Origin: Chloroflexota bacterium
GTDB lineage: Bacteria > Chloroflexota > Anaerolineae > Anaerolineales > Villigracilaceae
Direction of reading: 5' to 3'
Assembly: GCA_016191845.1 (NCBI GenBank)
Contig: JACPVF010000002.1
Span: 16,973-80,972 of the forward strand
DNA length: 64,000 nt
The position numbers and the translations under genes are program-made. The notes under the pieces were generated by a model. The model saw only the letters and a program-made list of their open reading frames with translations. It was not told the origin of the DNA and did not search any database. Below are positions 10,369 to 20,379 of the stretch, piece after piece. Numbering within the stretch: position 1 is the stretch's first letter; each line of letters starts with the position of its first letter.

Positions 10369-11811
10369 ATGCTGGACAACATGAATGCCATTCTTCGTGA
10401 TCAGTGCAGCCTGGTCAAGGACAGGCCGATCATCGTCGGTGTGTCGGGCGGACCCGACAGCCTGTGCTTGATGGAGTCCATCCGCCAGGCAGGATATTCC
10501 CTGGTAGTGGCTCATTTCAATCACCACCTGCGGCCCGAGTCAGACAATGACGCCACGATGGTCGAACAAACCGCTGTACGTTTGATGATCGCTCCCATTA
10601 TCGATGGCGGAGACGTGCGTGGCTACGCTGAAGAACACGGCATGTCGCTTGAAGAGGCGGCCCGTCACATGCGCTACAGTTTCCTCTTCGAGCAGGCCCG
10701 GCGGGTGGATGCCCAGGCTGTGGCCGTTGGTCACACCGCCGACGACCAGGTGGAAACGATATTGATGCATTTCCTGCGCGGCGCAGGGTTGACGGGGTTG
10801 AAGGGTATGTCTCACCGCAGCCTGTTGCCCGCTTTCGATCCGCAGATCCCCATCGTGCGCCCGCTGCTCGATTTCTGGCGCGAAGAGACGGTCGTGTATT
10901 GTGCGGCCAATGGTCTGCGACCGGCCTACGACCCCAGCAACGACTCATTGAACTTCACGCGCAATCGCCTGCGCAACCTGCTCATCCCCACCCTTGAAAC
11001 CTACAATCCCAAATTTCGAGAGGCCGTCTGGCGTTCGGCCCAAAGCCTTAAAGCCGACCATGCCTTGTTGCGAGAGACCCTGGATACATCCTGGAAGGAA
11101 TGCATTGTCGAAGAAACCCCAGGGATGATTGCCTTCAATGCATCCAAATTGAAAGAGCGTTCCCTTGGCCTCCAGCGGAACCTGATCCGCCGCGCCGTCG
11201 AATCCTTGCGGCCGGGACAGGAGGTCACTTTCGCACTACTCGAACGCGCTGCGAACTTTATCAACAAATCCACCGCCACGCGCACCGACCTGATGGGCGG
11301 CCTGATCCTGTTCCGCGAGGGACACTACTTCTACCTTTCCACGCCCAATGCTGAACTCCCCTTCGACAAATGGCCGCAAATGCCTGTGGACTCCGATCCC
11401 ATCCCTGTCACGATCCCCAGCGGAGTCGAGCTTGCAGGCGGCTGGCGCTTCTCCTGCGAGAATTGGCGGCTCCCTGCCCTTGCACGGGAACAGGCCGAAC
11501 GCAACGAGGATTCCTTCCAGGTCTGGCTCGACGCCGACACCCTGCCCCCTTCCCTGCAATTGCGGATGCGAGGTGCAGGCGACCGTTTCGAGCCGCTCGG
11601 CATGGAGGGACATTCCCTGAAACTATCCGACTTCCTGGTCAATGAGAAGATGCCGCGTCGCGCCCGTGACCGCTGGCCGCTCCTTTGTTCGAATGACACG
11701 GTGGTGTGGATCCCAGGCTACCGTCTGGCCGAGCCGTTCAAACTGACCCCCTCCTCGCGCAGGGTTGCTTACTTCTCGTTGGTCAGGCCACCCGACAAAT
11801 CCTCCGCCTGA
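10369..11811 (+). CDS. tilS: tRNA(Ile)-lysidine synthase
   Basis: PIIVGVSGGPDSLCLME (PP-loop SGGxDS), AHFNHHLRPESD, GHTADDQVETILMHFLRGAGLTGLKGM; start uncertain within ORF 10297-11811. Confidence 0.9.
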   Translation: MLDNMNAILRDQCSLVKDRPIIVGVSGGPDSLCLMESIRQAGYSLVVAHFNHHLRPESDNDATMVEQTAVRLMIAPIIDGGDVRGYAEEHGMSLEEAARHMRYSFLFEQARRVDAQAVAVGHTADDQVETILMHFLRGAGLTGLKGMSHRSLLPAFDPQIPIVRPLLDFWREETVVYCAANGLRPAYDPSNDSLNFTRNRLRNLLIPTLETYNPKFREAVWRSAQSLKADHALLRETLDTSWKECIVEETPGMIAFNASKLKERSLGLQRNLIRRAVESLRPGQEVTFALLERAANFINKSTATRTDLMGGLILFREGHYFYLSTPNAELPFDKWPQMPVDSDPIPVTIPSGVELAGGWRFSCENWRLPALAREQAERNEDSFQVWLDADTLPPSLQLRMRGAGDRFEPLGMEGHSLKLSDFLVNEKMPRRARDRWPLLCSNDTVVWIPGYRLAEPFKLTPSSRRVAYFSLVRPPDKSSA

Positions 11812-11870
11812 TTCGCGGAATCGATGCAACTTTTTCCCAGCCTCCTCATCCAATGACACGGAGGCTGATT

Positions 11871-12116
11871 ATGGACAACCAACCCCGTGTGATCGTTTTT
11901 TCCACCCCAACCTGTTCTTTCTGCAGCATGGCGAAGAAATACTTTCGCGAGCGCGGGATTCGCTTCAAAGATGTGGATGTCAGTCGCGACCCCGCCGCCG
12001 CACGCGATATGCTGCGCCGCTCGGGTCAGTCGGGTGTGCCCGTGATCGATATCAACGGAAAGATCGTGGTTGGCTTCGACCGCCCCAAGATCGACAAATA
12101 TCTTGGATTGAAATAA
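11871..12116 (+). CDS. Glutaredoxin-like protein
   Basis: VIVFSTPTCSFCSMAKKYFRERGIRFKDVDVSRD...GVPVIDINGKIVVGFD; CSFC active-site motif. Confidence 0.88.
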   Translation: MDNQPRVIVFSTPTCSFCSMAKKYFRERGIRFKDVDVSRDPAAARDMLRRSGQSGVPVIDINGKIVVGFDRPKIDKYLGLK

Positions 12117-12136
12117 AACTTTTTGGAGGTACTCCC

Positions 12137-12412
12137 ATGAGCAAAAAAACCAAGATCGAACCCCTGGGAAGCCGCGTGCTGATCCAGGCCCTCGAACAGG
12201 AAAGCAAAACCGCCTCTGGTTTGCTCCTGCCCGAAACGGCCAAGGAAAAACCCCAGACGGGCGAAGTGATTGCCGTCGGCACCGACGAGGACATCAAGCT
12301 GAAGGTCGGCGACAAGGTGTTGTTCGCCAAGTACACAGGCACCGAATTCAAGCTAGATGGGGTCGAGTATCTGCTGATGGATGTCAATGACATTCTGGCG
12401 CGCTTGAACTAG
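12137..12412 (+). CDS. groES: Co-chaperonin GroES
   Basis: IEPLGSRVLIQALEQESKTASGLLLPETAKEKPQTGEVIAVG...VLFAKYTGTEFKLDGVEYLLMDVNDILA. Confidence 0.93.
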   Translation: MSKKTKIEPLGSRVLIQALEQESKTASGLLLPETAKEKPQTGEVIAVGTDEDIKLKVGDKVLFAKYTGTEFKLDGVEYLLMDVNDILARLN

Positions 12413-12428
12413 GATTCCCCATCAAGAA

Positions 12429-12460
12429 ACAGGCCAGCCTTTCACGGCTGGCCTGTTTGT
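12429..12460. terminator. Terminator between convergent genes
   Basis: ACAGGCCAGCC-tttcac-GGCTGGCCTGT followed by TTGTTT. Confidence 0.7.
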
Positions 12461-13363
12461 TTACTTGACCTCGTTATTCAACTGACGGAGCTTGAGGTTG
12501 ATCTCGCGCCACTGAATCTTCGACACTCCGATCTTCTGACGGATCTTGTCCATTTCCATGCCCGATTGGTAATCGCGCAAGGCACAGGTCCAGCGGCACA
12601 TGTCGAAGGAGAGGTGCTTCTTGCCAAGGCCCGCCTCCTCGCCGATGTCTTCGAGCAGATACTCGAGGCGGCGCGGGGACCACGGGAAGAGTTGGTCCAC
12701 GATCGGGTACTGGCTGAGGTATTCCTTATAGGCGGGCACCCAATCGTCGGCCAGGGCCAATTTGCGCTCTTTGTAACGATTGGCAGGGCTGGCGTAGCGG
12801 ATGAAGACCAACGGTCCCGAGGGCGCTTCCAGGTCCACATGGTTGAGGTGGATGCCGAGGCACTCACTCTTCTTGATGCCCGTCGTCAACAGGAGATACA
12901 GCAACGTGTACGGACGCGCGTCGGGCTTGCGCTCGCGGCGATGGCGGTCAGCAGCCAGCAGCACAGCCTGGACCTCGTCCTCGGTCAGCACCTGCGGCAG
13001 CGGGCTGATGGCCGAACGCTGGAGCACCTTTTCCGCGGGATCGATCAGGATGGCTCCGTGCTGGTGAAGCCAGCGGAAGAAGGACTTGGTCGAGGTGATG
13101 CGGCGGGCCAGGGTCTTGGGGCTGCACGGGATGGCACGCTGCTTCTCCATCCACTCGAAGAAGCGGTTGAGGTCATTGGTGCTGATTGCACCAATGGTGG
13201 CATCGGGCGCGAGGAATTCCGTCAACAGGCGCACATCCGACAGGAAAGCTTTGACGGTGTTGGGCGACCGACCCTGGTCGTTGAGGAACATCTCCCACCC
13301 TTTCAAAGCAGGTGCAAGGGTGGTCTGGGAATTGATATGGGCAAAATCATTTGATGGGCTCAC
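12461..13363 (-). CDS. Tyrosine recombinase (XerC/D-fold) protein, probably catalytically inactive
   Basis: SAM-like N-domain (FLNDQGRSPNTVKAFLSDVRLLTEFL) and TTGIKKSECLGIHLNHVDL; catalytic boxes appear substituted (see findings). Confidence 0.75.
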   Translation of the reverse strand: MSPSNDFAHINSQTTLAPALKGWEMFLNDQGRSPNTVKAFLSDVRLLTEFLAPDATIGAISTNDLNRFFEWMEKQRAIPCSPKTLARRITSTKSFFRWLHQHGAILIDPAEKVLQRSAISPLPQVLTEDEVQAVLLAADRHRRERKPDARPYTLLYLLLTTGIKKSECLGIHLNHVDLEAPSGPLVFIRYASPANRYKERKLALADDWVPAYKEYLSQYPIVDQLFPWSPRRLEYLLEDIGEEAGLGKKHLSFDMCRWTCALRDYQSGMEMDKIRQKIGVSKIQWREINLKLRQLNNEVK

Positions 13364-13480
13364 GGAGCCTCCTTACACGATAGCGCATAATCTTTGCGTA
13401 TAGTTTAGCAAATAATGGGGGTTTATGTCAACCTGTCAGCGGAACCTGTAACAGGTCAAATTTCGCGCCTCAAAGCTGGT

Positions 13481-15007
13481 TCAATGCGACAAATCCTCGG
13501 GGCGGAAACAGGAGTCGTAGTCGTAGCCCAAGATCAGGCGATATGGTACGGGGCTGTTCGGATCAGGCATGGACAGTTGATTGGCGGTTTCAGATAGTCC
13601 CAACGCGTTCAGGATGATGAAGCGCTCGTTGGGATCCTGTGCCGTCGTATAATCCACCAGCACCGAGGTGGCATAGTTACGGTTATCCGCAGCAGAAGTG
13701 GAAGTCTCGTAGCCCATGTAATTCAGGTTCGAGGCAGCCAGCACATCCTGGTTATCGACCGTGGTCCCGTTCTGCACGTCGATCTTGATGGTCTCGCGCG
13801 CAACCGCTACCTGGGACAGCGTGGTGGCCTCCGTCAACATTTGCTGAAGTTCAACGTCATTTGGCAGCAGCACAGACGCCCCACCCGGGGTGATCCACGA
13901 GGAGACATATGGCGGACGGATGTAGTAGCCGCGGATGTTCGCGTTGGTCAGATGCGGGGCGTATGGGGCTAGTTTAAGCAAGTCCCCCAACCCAAGGTCG
14001 GTGACAATCACACTGGAGAAGTCATTGTAGAGTTGAGGGATTTTGCTGAGCGTATCGGTACGCAGGGCCTGCCCAAAGATGGAACGCAATACTTCCTGCT
14101 GACGACGTCCACGATCGAAGTCGTTGGACTTGGAGCGCGAACGGGCATACCACAGGGCCAGGTCCCCATCCATGTGGACGTAGCCAGGGCCGACCGTGTA
14201 CAGCCACCAGTTGTTCTCATTGTATGGGTCATAAGAAGGGTCGATCAGTCGCCAGTCAGTATATGCACAGCCGACGGGTACGTCCACGCCACCAAGGGTA
14301 TCCACGATGCGGCGGAAACCGTCGAACTCGACCATGGCAGTGTGGTCGATACGAATCCTTAGGTTATACGAAATTGTGTCTCGGAGCAGGCCTGGTCCCC
14401 CACCTGGATAGCCCGTCAGCTCGCCGCTCTGGTAAGCAGTGTTGATGCGCTGCATCCCGACCGTGGGGATGTAGATCCACAGGTCGCGCGGGATGGAGAT
14501 GAGCGAGACCTGTCCTTCCCTCGGCCACAGGATGGCAATCACCAGCGTATCGGTGCGATACGAAGAACCTGGACGCTTGTCCGAGCCGATAAGCAGGAAG
14601 TTGACCGTCTCGTTGTCAGTGAGCGGCGGCAAAGCCGTCGGCTGGAGGTTGGGGTCGGCGGCAGGCGGCGGGGCAACCGAGGTCGGGAAGAGCTGGCTCA
14701 GATCCACGGTGGGCGTGACTTCGGGCGGCGGGATTGGCGTCGACGAAGAGGTGGCCGTCGGCAGAGGCTGAAATGCCTCATAGGGAGTAGGCGTATATGG
14801 CGAGGGCTGAAACGGGGTGGGCGTGGGAGAGGCGTTAGGCGCAACCGTCACCAGCACGAACGGCAGGGACTGTTCGGCGGAGGGAGCGGGGGGCGCAGAA
14901 CAACCCGTCTGGCTGGCAACGAGCACCAACACAGCCAGCAGGCTGAGGGTCAAATGAAGAGGGTGGGATGAACGCATACGAGTAAGGGGATACTTCCCCC
15001 AAACCAC
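13481..15007 (-). CDS. LytR-CpsA-Psr (LCP) family protein with C-terminal LytR_C-like domain
   Basis: NFLLIGSDKRPGSSYRTDTLVIAI...SLISIPRDLWIYIPTVGMQRINTAY, VEFDGFRRIVDTLGGVDV. Confidence 0.9.
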   Translation of the reverse strand: MVWGKYPLTRMRSSHPLHLTLSLLAVLVLVASQTGCSAPPAPSAEQSLPFVLVTVAPNASPTPTPFQPSPYTPTPYEAFQPLPTATSSSTPIPPPEVTPTVDLSQLFPTSVAPPPAADPNLQPTALPPLTDNETVNFLLIGSDKRPGSSYRTDTLVIAILWPREGQVSLISIPRDLWIYIPTVGMQRINTAYQSGELTGYPGGGPGLLRDTISYNLRIRIDHTAMVEFDGFRRIVDTLGGVDVPVGCAYTDWRLIDPSYDPYNENNWWLYTVGPGYVHMDGDLALWYARSRSKSNDFDRGRRQQEVLRSIFGQALRTDTLSKIPQLYNDFSSVIVTDLGLGDLLKLAPYAPHLTNANIRGYYIRPPYVSSWITPGGASVLLPNDVELQQMLTEATTLSQVAVARETIKIDVQNGTTVDNQDVLAASNLNYMGYETSTSAADNRNYATSVLVDYTTAQDPNERFIILNALGLSETANQLSMPDPNSPVPYRLILGYDYDSCFRPEDLSH

Positions 15008-15010
15008 AAA

Positions 15011-15799
15011 TTAGGGCGGGAAAGGGGTCAGCGTGGGTGAGGCAGGCGGCGGCTCGGTGGGAGCGGTGGTGCCGGTCGGTGCAGAGGTATCCGTAGGCGG
15101 AGGCGGGGTCTCGGTCAACGGTTCGGTGGGCGGGACTTCGGTCGAGGTCGGTGTCGAGAAATCGGGAACGAGCGTCACGCCTGGGGTATTGCTCGGGATG
15201 GGCGTCCGCGGCGGTACGTTCGGCACCCAAAGCAACTGTCCCGCACGAATGGCGGTGGAGTTGCCAAGACAGTTGGCTTGTTGAATCAGACTGACAGTGG
15301 TGCCATACATTGTGGCGATACGGTAGAGCGTGTCGCCCGGCTGGACGGCATAACGCACCCACCCGAACGGAGGTCCACAGGGAATCGGTGTGTTGTTAAC
15401 GAGAATAGGCGGAACAAAGAGCGTGGTCCCAGGTACGAGGGTTTCGCTCAACAGACAGTTGGCCTGGCTAAGTTGCGCAGGCGTGGTGTTATAACGGACG
15501 GCCATGCCTGCCAGCGTGTCACCGGGTTGGACAGTGACCGCCATCCAGCCCGAGGGCGGGATGCAGGCGGGCGGCGGGAGCGGCGTGTTGGTGAGGGTGG
15601 GCAGCTCCGTGGGCGGAAGCGTGGCGGCGGGGGTAAGGGTGGCTGTCAGAAAGACGGGCGCGGTCGGCAGGTTCTCGGTTGGCGTGGAAAGAGGCTGGGT
15701 GAAACTCTCAGAGAGGGCCAGCGAAAATCCCCCGACCACCAGGCCGAGGGAAATGATCCCAACTACGATTGCCATGCCAAACTGGCGCAGACCCTGCAT
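15011..15799 (-). CDS. LysM-domain protein (two LysM repeats, membrane anchored)
   Basis: VTVQPGDTLAGMAVRYNTTPAQLSQANCL and YAVQPGDTLYRIATMYGTTVSLIQQANCL; Pro/Thr-rich tail. Confidence 0.85.
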   Translation of the reverse strand: MQGLRQFGMAIVVGIISLGLVVGGFSLALSESFTQPLSTPTENLPTAPVFLTATLTPAATLPPTELPTLTNTPLPPPACIPPSGWMAVTVQPGDTLAGMAVRYNTTPAQLSQANCLLSETLVPGTTLFVPPILVNNTPIPCGPPFGWVRYAVQPGDTLYRIATMYGTTVSLIQQANCLGNSTAIRAGQLLWVPNVPPRTPIPSNTPGVTLVPDFSTPTSTEVPPTEPLTETPPPPTDTSAPTGTTAPTEPPPASPTLTPFPP

Positions 15800-18195
15800 T
15801 ACTTGGTCCCTTTGTCAACCACGGGTCGCTCGAAGTGGTCCTCCTGCGAGATGGGCAGGAGCACGCTGAAGGTGGCGCCGACCCCGGGTTCGCTCTCCAC
15901 CCAGATGCGACCATGCTGGGCCTCGGTCAACGTGCGCGCAATGGACAGGCCCACGCCCGTATCCCCCACCCCCTGGATGAGGACGTTGTCGGCGCGATAC
16001 AGGCGGGTGAAGACACGACCCAGATCCTCGGCGGCGATTCCACCACCCGTATCACTGACCTGGATCAGGACAAAGTCCTGGTCCTCTTCACTCTTCAATT
16101 CGACCTTGAGTCTGACCGTGCCTTCGACGGGCGTTGCCGCCCCTGCATTTTGCAGCAGGTGCACGAGGATCTGTTGCAGCGCCTCACGGTCCGCGTAAAT
16201 GGGCGGAAGACGTTTTGGCAGTTCGAGGTGAATGGAGATGTTCTTCTCACGCACCTGATTGCTGGTGTAACTCATGGCATTATCGATGACCGTGTTCAGG
16301 TCGGCGGGCTCGAGTTTGAGGTCAGCCAGGCCCGTCTCCAGCGTATTGAGCTGGATCATGTCATCGATCAAATTATTGATGCGCTCGATGGAGGTCTTGA
16401 TGCGCTCGACGAATTTCCGCTGGAGCGACCCGAGGATGCCGACCGACTCACCCAGCAAAAGGTCTGTGTATCCGATGATGGATGACATCGGCTGGCGCAA
16501 TTCCTGCGAGATGGAGGCAATCACCTCGGCCTGCTCGGTGGAACGGGTGGCGTGATGTCCCTTCTCCAATTCCAGCAGGCGCATATTGGCTTCGGCCAGT
16601 TGGTTCTGCAGGCGGGCCGTCTGCTCGAGCGTGGCACGCAACTCCTTCTCCATCTGGCTGACCTCGACACCCTGGTTGGCCTTCAGGCGTGCACGCAGGT
16701 CGAGGTTTTCCTGCTGCAACTGTTCCACGATGCGCTGGGATTCTTCCTGGGCGGCGCGCAGGGCGGCCACATCGGGCCCCTTGGGTTGCGACTTGCGGGA
16801 CTCCAGTTCCTTGAGCAGCTCGGCCACGCGCGTTTCCAGTTCCGCAACGCGTTTGTTCGCCACATCCAACGCCTGACGGGTATGTTCGCCCTGCTGCTCG
16901 ATGCGGTTGACGGTCTGCGTGCGCTGGATGATGGGCACCACCGAGACGGCGATATTTCCAAGGAATGCCTGATCCTCGGCGCTCCATAGGCGATTGGAAT
17001 ACGGAGAGAGCAGCATCACACCGCCGAGCACGTCTTTCTCGGGTGTGACGATGGGAACGCTGATCAGGTGTCCGGGGCTGGGCAGGCCGAGCATGTCGCC
17101 CAGGCCGCGGATGTCGGCCGAGGTGCTGCTGGCGGGCATACGCAACGGACGTCCGCGCTGAATGGCGTTGGCCAGCATGGGGATCATGTTCTTGTTGAGG
17201 CTGCCACCTTCCAGAATCTCTTCACGGATCAGGTCGTAGCCGCTGGCCACGATCAATTGATTTTTGTTATCAGTCAGGTAGATGAGGAAGCACAGGTCTG
17301 CCAGCATGGTCTGCGCGATGGCGCGGGTCAGGGTCTGGCTGATCTTGCTGGGGTTGGTCTCAGCCGCCAGTGCAAGCATGGCATGGAAGGTCTTGGGGTC
17401 AGTGCTGTAACGTCGGCGCTCGGGGCGCGGACCGCTGGTCTCGGACCTTTCCTCGCGTTCGGCGGCAGAAGTCCGCGCGACAGCCGCAGCAGGCTTGCGC
17501 GGCTGGTTCATGGCAGGCATGGGGAAGCGCTGCGGCAGGGTCAGTAACAGCGGAAAGGCCGCCATGTACGCCAAACGCAGAATACCCGAGTAATTGCTAT
17601 TGGACGGGGCGATCAGGTGAGCTGCATGCCCCGCAAAGAGCATGGCCATTATCACCAGGCCGTTCCAAAACCCGTTCGGGCGGCGCACAACCAGGATCAT
17701 CGCACCCGACAACAGGAAGACCAGTGAAGCGATCTGCCAGATCCATTCATCCATCGTCAGGTTGTACATCATGCTGGAGGCTTGTCCGCTCCAGGTCTGC
17801 AAGCCGATGAAAGTCGCCACCACCAGGGCAATGACCACCAGAACGGTGGCAAAATCTGCAATCGAGCTGGGTTCGGGGAAACTCCACAGCCAGATGACCA
17901 TGATGATGCTGAAGAGGGTGAACGCCCGGTCGAGCGGCGGCAGACTGGCCGTGGGATTGATGAGTCCCCACCATCCCAGCAGGCTGAACCCGAACATCAG
18001 GAACTGGGCCAGTAACAACAACCCCAGGCCGAGCATGGTCCGCTTGACCTGGGGAAATTCGCTGGAGCGCCAGTTATTGAAGGAGGCGTATAACGCAAAG
18101 CCAATCGAAAAAACCAACGCGTAATGATAGAACACATCGCCATTGGGATTGGCTAGGAATGTGAAGATTTGATCCAATAACGCGTTCATGCGCAT
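15799..18195 (-). CDS. Membrane sensor histidine kinase with GAF-like region and coiled coil
   Basis: ASISQELRQPMSSIIGYTDLLLGES (HisKA), LVHLLQNAGAATP, VSDTGGGI, GVGDTGVGLSIA (HATPase). Confidence 0.85.
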   Translation of the reverse strand: MRMNALLDQIFTFLANPNGDVFYHYALVFSIGFALYASFNNWRSSEFPQVKRTMLGLGLLLLAQFLMFGFSLLGWWGLINPTASLPPLDRAFTLFSIIMVIWLWSFPEPSSIADFATVLVVIALVVATFIGLQTWSGQASSMMYNLTMDEWIWQIASLVFLLSGAMILVVRRPNGFWNGLVIMAMLFAGHAAHLIAPSNSNYSGILRLAYMAAFPLLLTLPQRFPMPAMNQPRKPAAAVARTSAAEREERSETSGPRPERRRYSTDPKTFHAMLALAAETNPSKISQTLTRAIAQTMLADLCFLIYLTDNKNQLIVASGYDLIREEILEGGSLNKNMIPMLANAIQRGRPLRMPASSTSADIRGLGDMLGLPSPGHLISVPIVTPEKDVLGGVMLLSPYSNRLWSAEDQAFLGNIAVSVVPIIQRTQTVNRIEQQGEHTRQALDVANKRVAELETRVAELLKELESRKSQPKGPDVAALRAAQEESQRIVEQLQQENLDLRARLKANQGVEVSQMEKELRATLEQTARLQNQLAEANMRLLELEKGHHATRSTEQAEVIASISQELRQPMSSIIGYTDLLLGESVGILGSLQRKFVERIKTSIERINNLIDDMIQLNTLETGLADLKLEPADLNTVIDNAMSYTSNQVREKNISIHLELPKRLPPIYADREALQQILVHLLQNAGAATPVEGTVRLKVELKSEEDQDFVLIQVSDTGGGIAAEDLGRVFTRLYRADNVLIQGVGDTGVGLSIARTLTEAQHGRIWVESEPGVGATFSVLLPISQEDHFERPVVDKGTK

Positions 18196-18250
18196 TGAAT
18201 TATACTGCCAGTCGCATATTTTGGGCGCGCAGGGCGGCTATAATTGCAAC

Positions 18251-19639
18251 ATGCAACGAAATTCTCATGTTTCGCAGGTGGTCCTGCTGCTCGCACTGGC
18301 GCTGCTCATCGTGGGGCCGTTCCTTGCCAGTGGGTGGAATGCCCTGCGCCAGGCCGAATCCGCAACGGAGCCTACTCGCGCAGCGCAACTCTATGAGACG
18401 GCGGCGCAGCGTCTATTCTGGCGGGACGATCTGTGGGAGCGGGCGGGCCTGGCGGCCGCACAAGCGAACCAGCCAGAAATGGTGATTCGCCTGCTGGAGC
18501 GCGCTCCACGCCTTTCTGCACAGGGCTGGCTGACGCTTGGACAGGCTTATTTGCAAACAAACCAACCCAACCCAGCCCTGCAGGCGTTTCAATCCTCCGT
18601 TCAAATCCACGCCATGCCACAGGCTTACGCGGGCCTGGCGCGGATCCAGTATGATCGTGGAGATATCGAGGCAGAACGCGCAGCATTGGAAAATCAACTG
18701 TTGCTCGCACCCGAGGACGCCGCCGCGCAGTATCGCCTGGGCCTCCTGCTCTCGTTGCTGGACATCAACACTGCGGTGACTCACCTCCAGACCGCCTCAC
18801 AACTGGACCCCGAGTATGGTCCCGTTTTCGAGACGCTGCGTTCCACCCTGACCCTGGCCGAACTCGACCCCACCGAGGCGGGACGCCTCGTCACCCTTGG
18901 GCGCGGACTGGCGCTGGTGGACGAATGGGCCCTGGCGGCGCGAGCCTTCCAGTCCGCCGTGGATGCGGACGCGAGTCAGGCTGAGGCATGGGCCTGGCTT
19001 GGGGAGGCGAACCAACACCTCGGTCAGGACGGGCGCGCGGCATTGGACCAGGCCCTGGCATTGAATCCCAACTCGGTCGTCGTGCGTGGGCTGCGCGGCC
19101 TGTACTGGAAGCGCATCGGCGACAACCGTCAGGCGCTGGCCGAATATCAATCCGCTGCTGCGCTCGAACCCGAAAACCCCGCCTGGAAGGCGTCACTCGG
19201 CGAGACCTATGCACGCCTGGGCGACCTGGTGCTGGCACTGGAAAACTTCCAACGCGCCACGGAATTGGCCCCCAACGACCCGACCTATTGGCGCATCCTG
19301 GCCGTGTTCAGCGTGGAAAACGGCGTGCAGATCGAAGATGTGGGTCTGCCCGCCGCGCAAAAGGCCGTCGAGTTGACGCCTGAAGACCCCGTGATGCTCG
19401 ACACGCTCGGCTGGGCGCAAATGGCTTCAGGTCGTTATTACACCGCTGAACAGACCCTGCTGTCTGCCTTGAAGTTCTCACCTGATTTTGCCGAGGCGCA
19501 TCTGCACCTGGGCATGGTCTACCTGCAGACAGGCAACCGCAACGGCGCATATGACCAACTCCGCCGCGCCGCGGATCTCGACCCCAATGGCGGCACGGGC
19601 CAGCAGGCGAATTTGTTGCTGAAACAAAATTTTCCGTAA
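18251..19639 (+). CDS. TPR repeat protein with N-terminal TM anchor
   Basis: Repeated AWAWLGEANQHLGQDGRAALDQALALNPNS / AEAHLHLGMVYLQTGNRNGAYDQLRRAADLDPN. Confidence 0.8.
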   Translation: MQRNSHVSQVVLLLALALLIVGPFLASGWNALRQAESATEPTRAAQLYETAAQRLFWRDDLWERAGLAAAQANQPEMVIRLLERAPRLSAQGWLTLGQAYLQTNQPNPALQAFQSSVQIHAMPQAYAGLARIQYDRGDIEAERAALENQLLLAPEDAAAQYRLGLLLSLLDINTAVTHLQTASQLDPEYGPVFETLRSTLTLAELDPTEAGRLVTLGRGLALVDEWALAARAFQSAVDADASQAEAWAWLGEANQHLGQDGRAALDQALALNPNSVVVRGLRGLYWKRIGDNRQALAEYQSAAALEPENPAWKASLGETYARLGDLVLALENFQRATELAPNDPTYWRILAVFSVENGVQIEDVGLPAAQKAVELTPEDPVMLDTLGWAQMASGRYYTAEQTLLSALKFSPDFAEAHLHLGMVYLQTGNRNGAYDQLRRAADLDPNGGTGQQANLLLKQNFP

Positions 19640-19689
19640 AGCGTACCCCTTCCAGTCTGTAAAAAATCTTCGCGTGATAAAATTTTCCC

Positions 19690-20361
19690 ATGGACAAACG
19701 TCGTTCTTTCCTCTTGATGTCTTTATTCCTTTTGGTTGCCCTGGCCTGCCAGGTGCCCGCCACTGCCTCTCCGACTCGTCCCGTCCCTGAGGTAGCCACT
19801 ACCCTGCCCTCGGGTGCGTTGATCTTCGAGGACAATTTCTCCGATGCCGCCTCAGGCTGGGATCGCCGTGCCGCCGCCGAGGGTGTCATGGACTACAGCC
19901 TGGAGGGATTCCGCATCCTGGTCAACGCGCCGCAGACCAACTTCTGGTCCTCGACTCCGCGTGACTTGAAAAATGTCCGCGTGGAGGTGGACGAGGGAAA
20001 GTTGAACGGTCCCGACGAGAACCGCGCGGGCTTGATTTGTCGCTATGCCAAAAATAGCTATTATTTCTTCATCGCCACCCATGACGGCTTCTACGCCATC
20101 GGCCTGTTCTTCGACGGAAAGACCAGCCTGCTCAGCGGGACGGAGATGCAGGCCAGCCCGCTCATCAACCGTGGCATGAGCGTCAACCACCTGCGCGCCG
20201 ACTGCGTGGATAACGTCCTGACCTTCTACGTCAACGGCCAGCAACTCGCCCAGGTCAAGGATGACACCCTGACGCATGGCGCAGCCGGCGTCCTGGCTGG
20301 GAGTTTCTCCGAGCCTGGCGTGGATGTGCTGTTCGATAATTTCGTGGCGATCCAGCCCTGA
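19690..20361 (+). CDS. Lipoprotein with concanavalin/LamG-like domain
   Basis: Lipobox LLVALAC; FEDNFSDAASGWDRR...AGLICRYAKNSYYFF...LTFYVNGQQLAQVKDDTL...VLFDNFVA. Confidence 0.65.
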   Translation: MDKRRSFLLMSLFLLVALACQVPATASPTRPVPEVATTLPSGALIFEDNFSDAASGWDRRAAAEGVMDYSLEGFRILVNAPQTNFWSSTPRDLKNVRVEVDEGKLNGPDENRAGLICRYAKNSYYFFIATHDGFYAIGLFFDGKTSLLSGTEMQASPLINRGMSVNHLRADCVDNVLTFYVNGQQLAQVKDDTLTHGAAGVLAGSFSEPGVDVLFDNFVAIQP

Positions 20362-20379
20362 GGTCATCCGCTCTCGCTC

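Noticed and set aside
12461-13363. Considered as the integrase driving the right-edge cassette-like array
   Set aside because: About 49 kb away, convergent to housekeeping genes, and catalytic residues appear substituted; no IntI-type features recognised.
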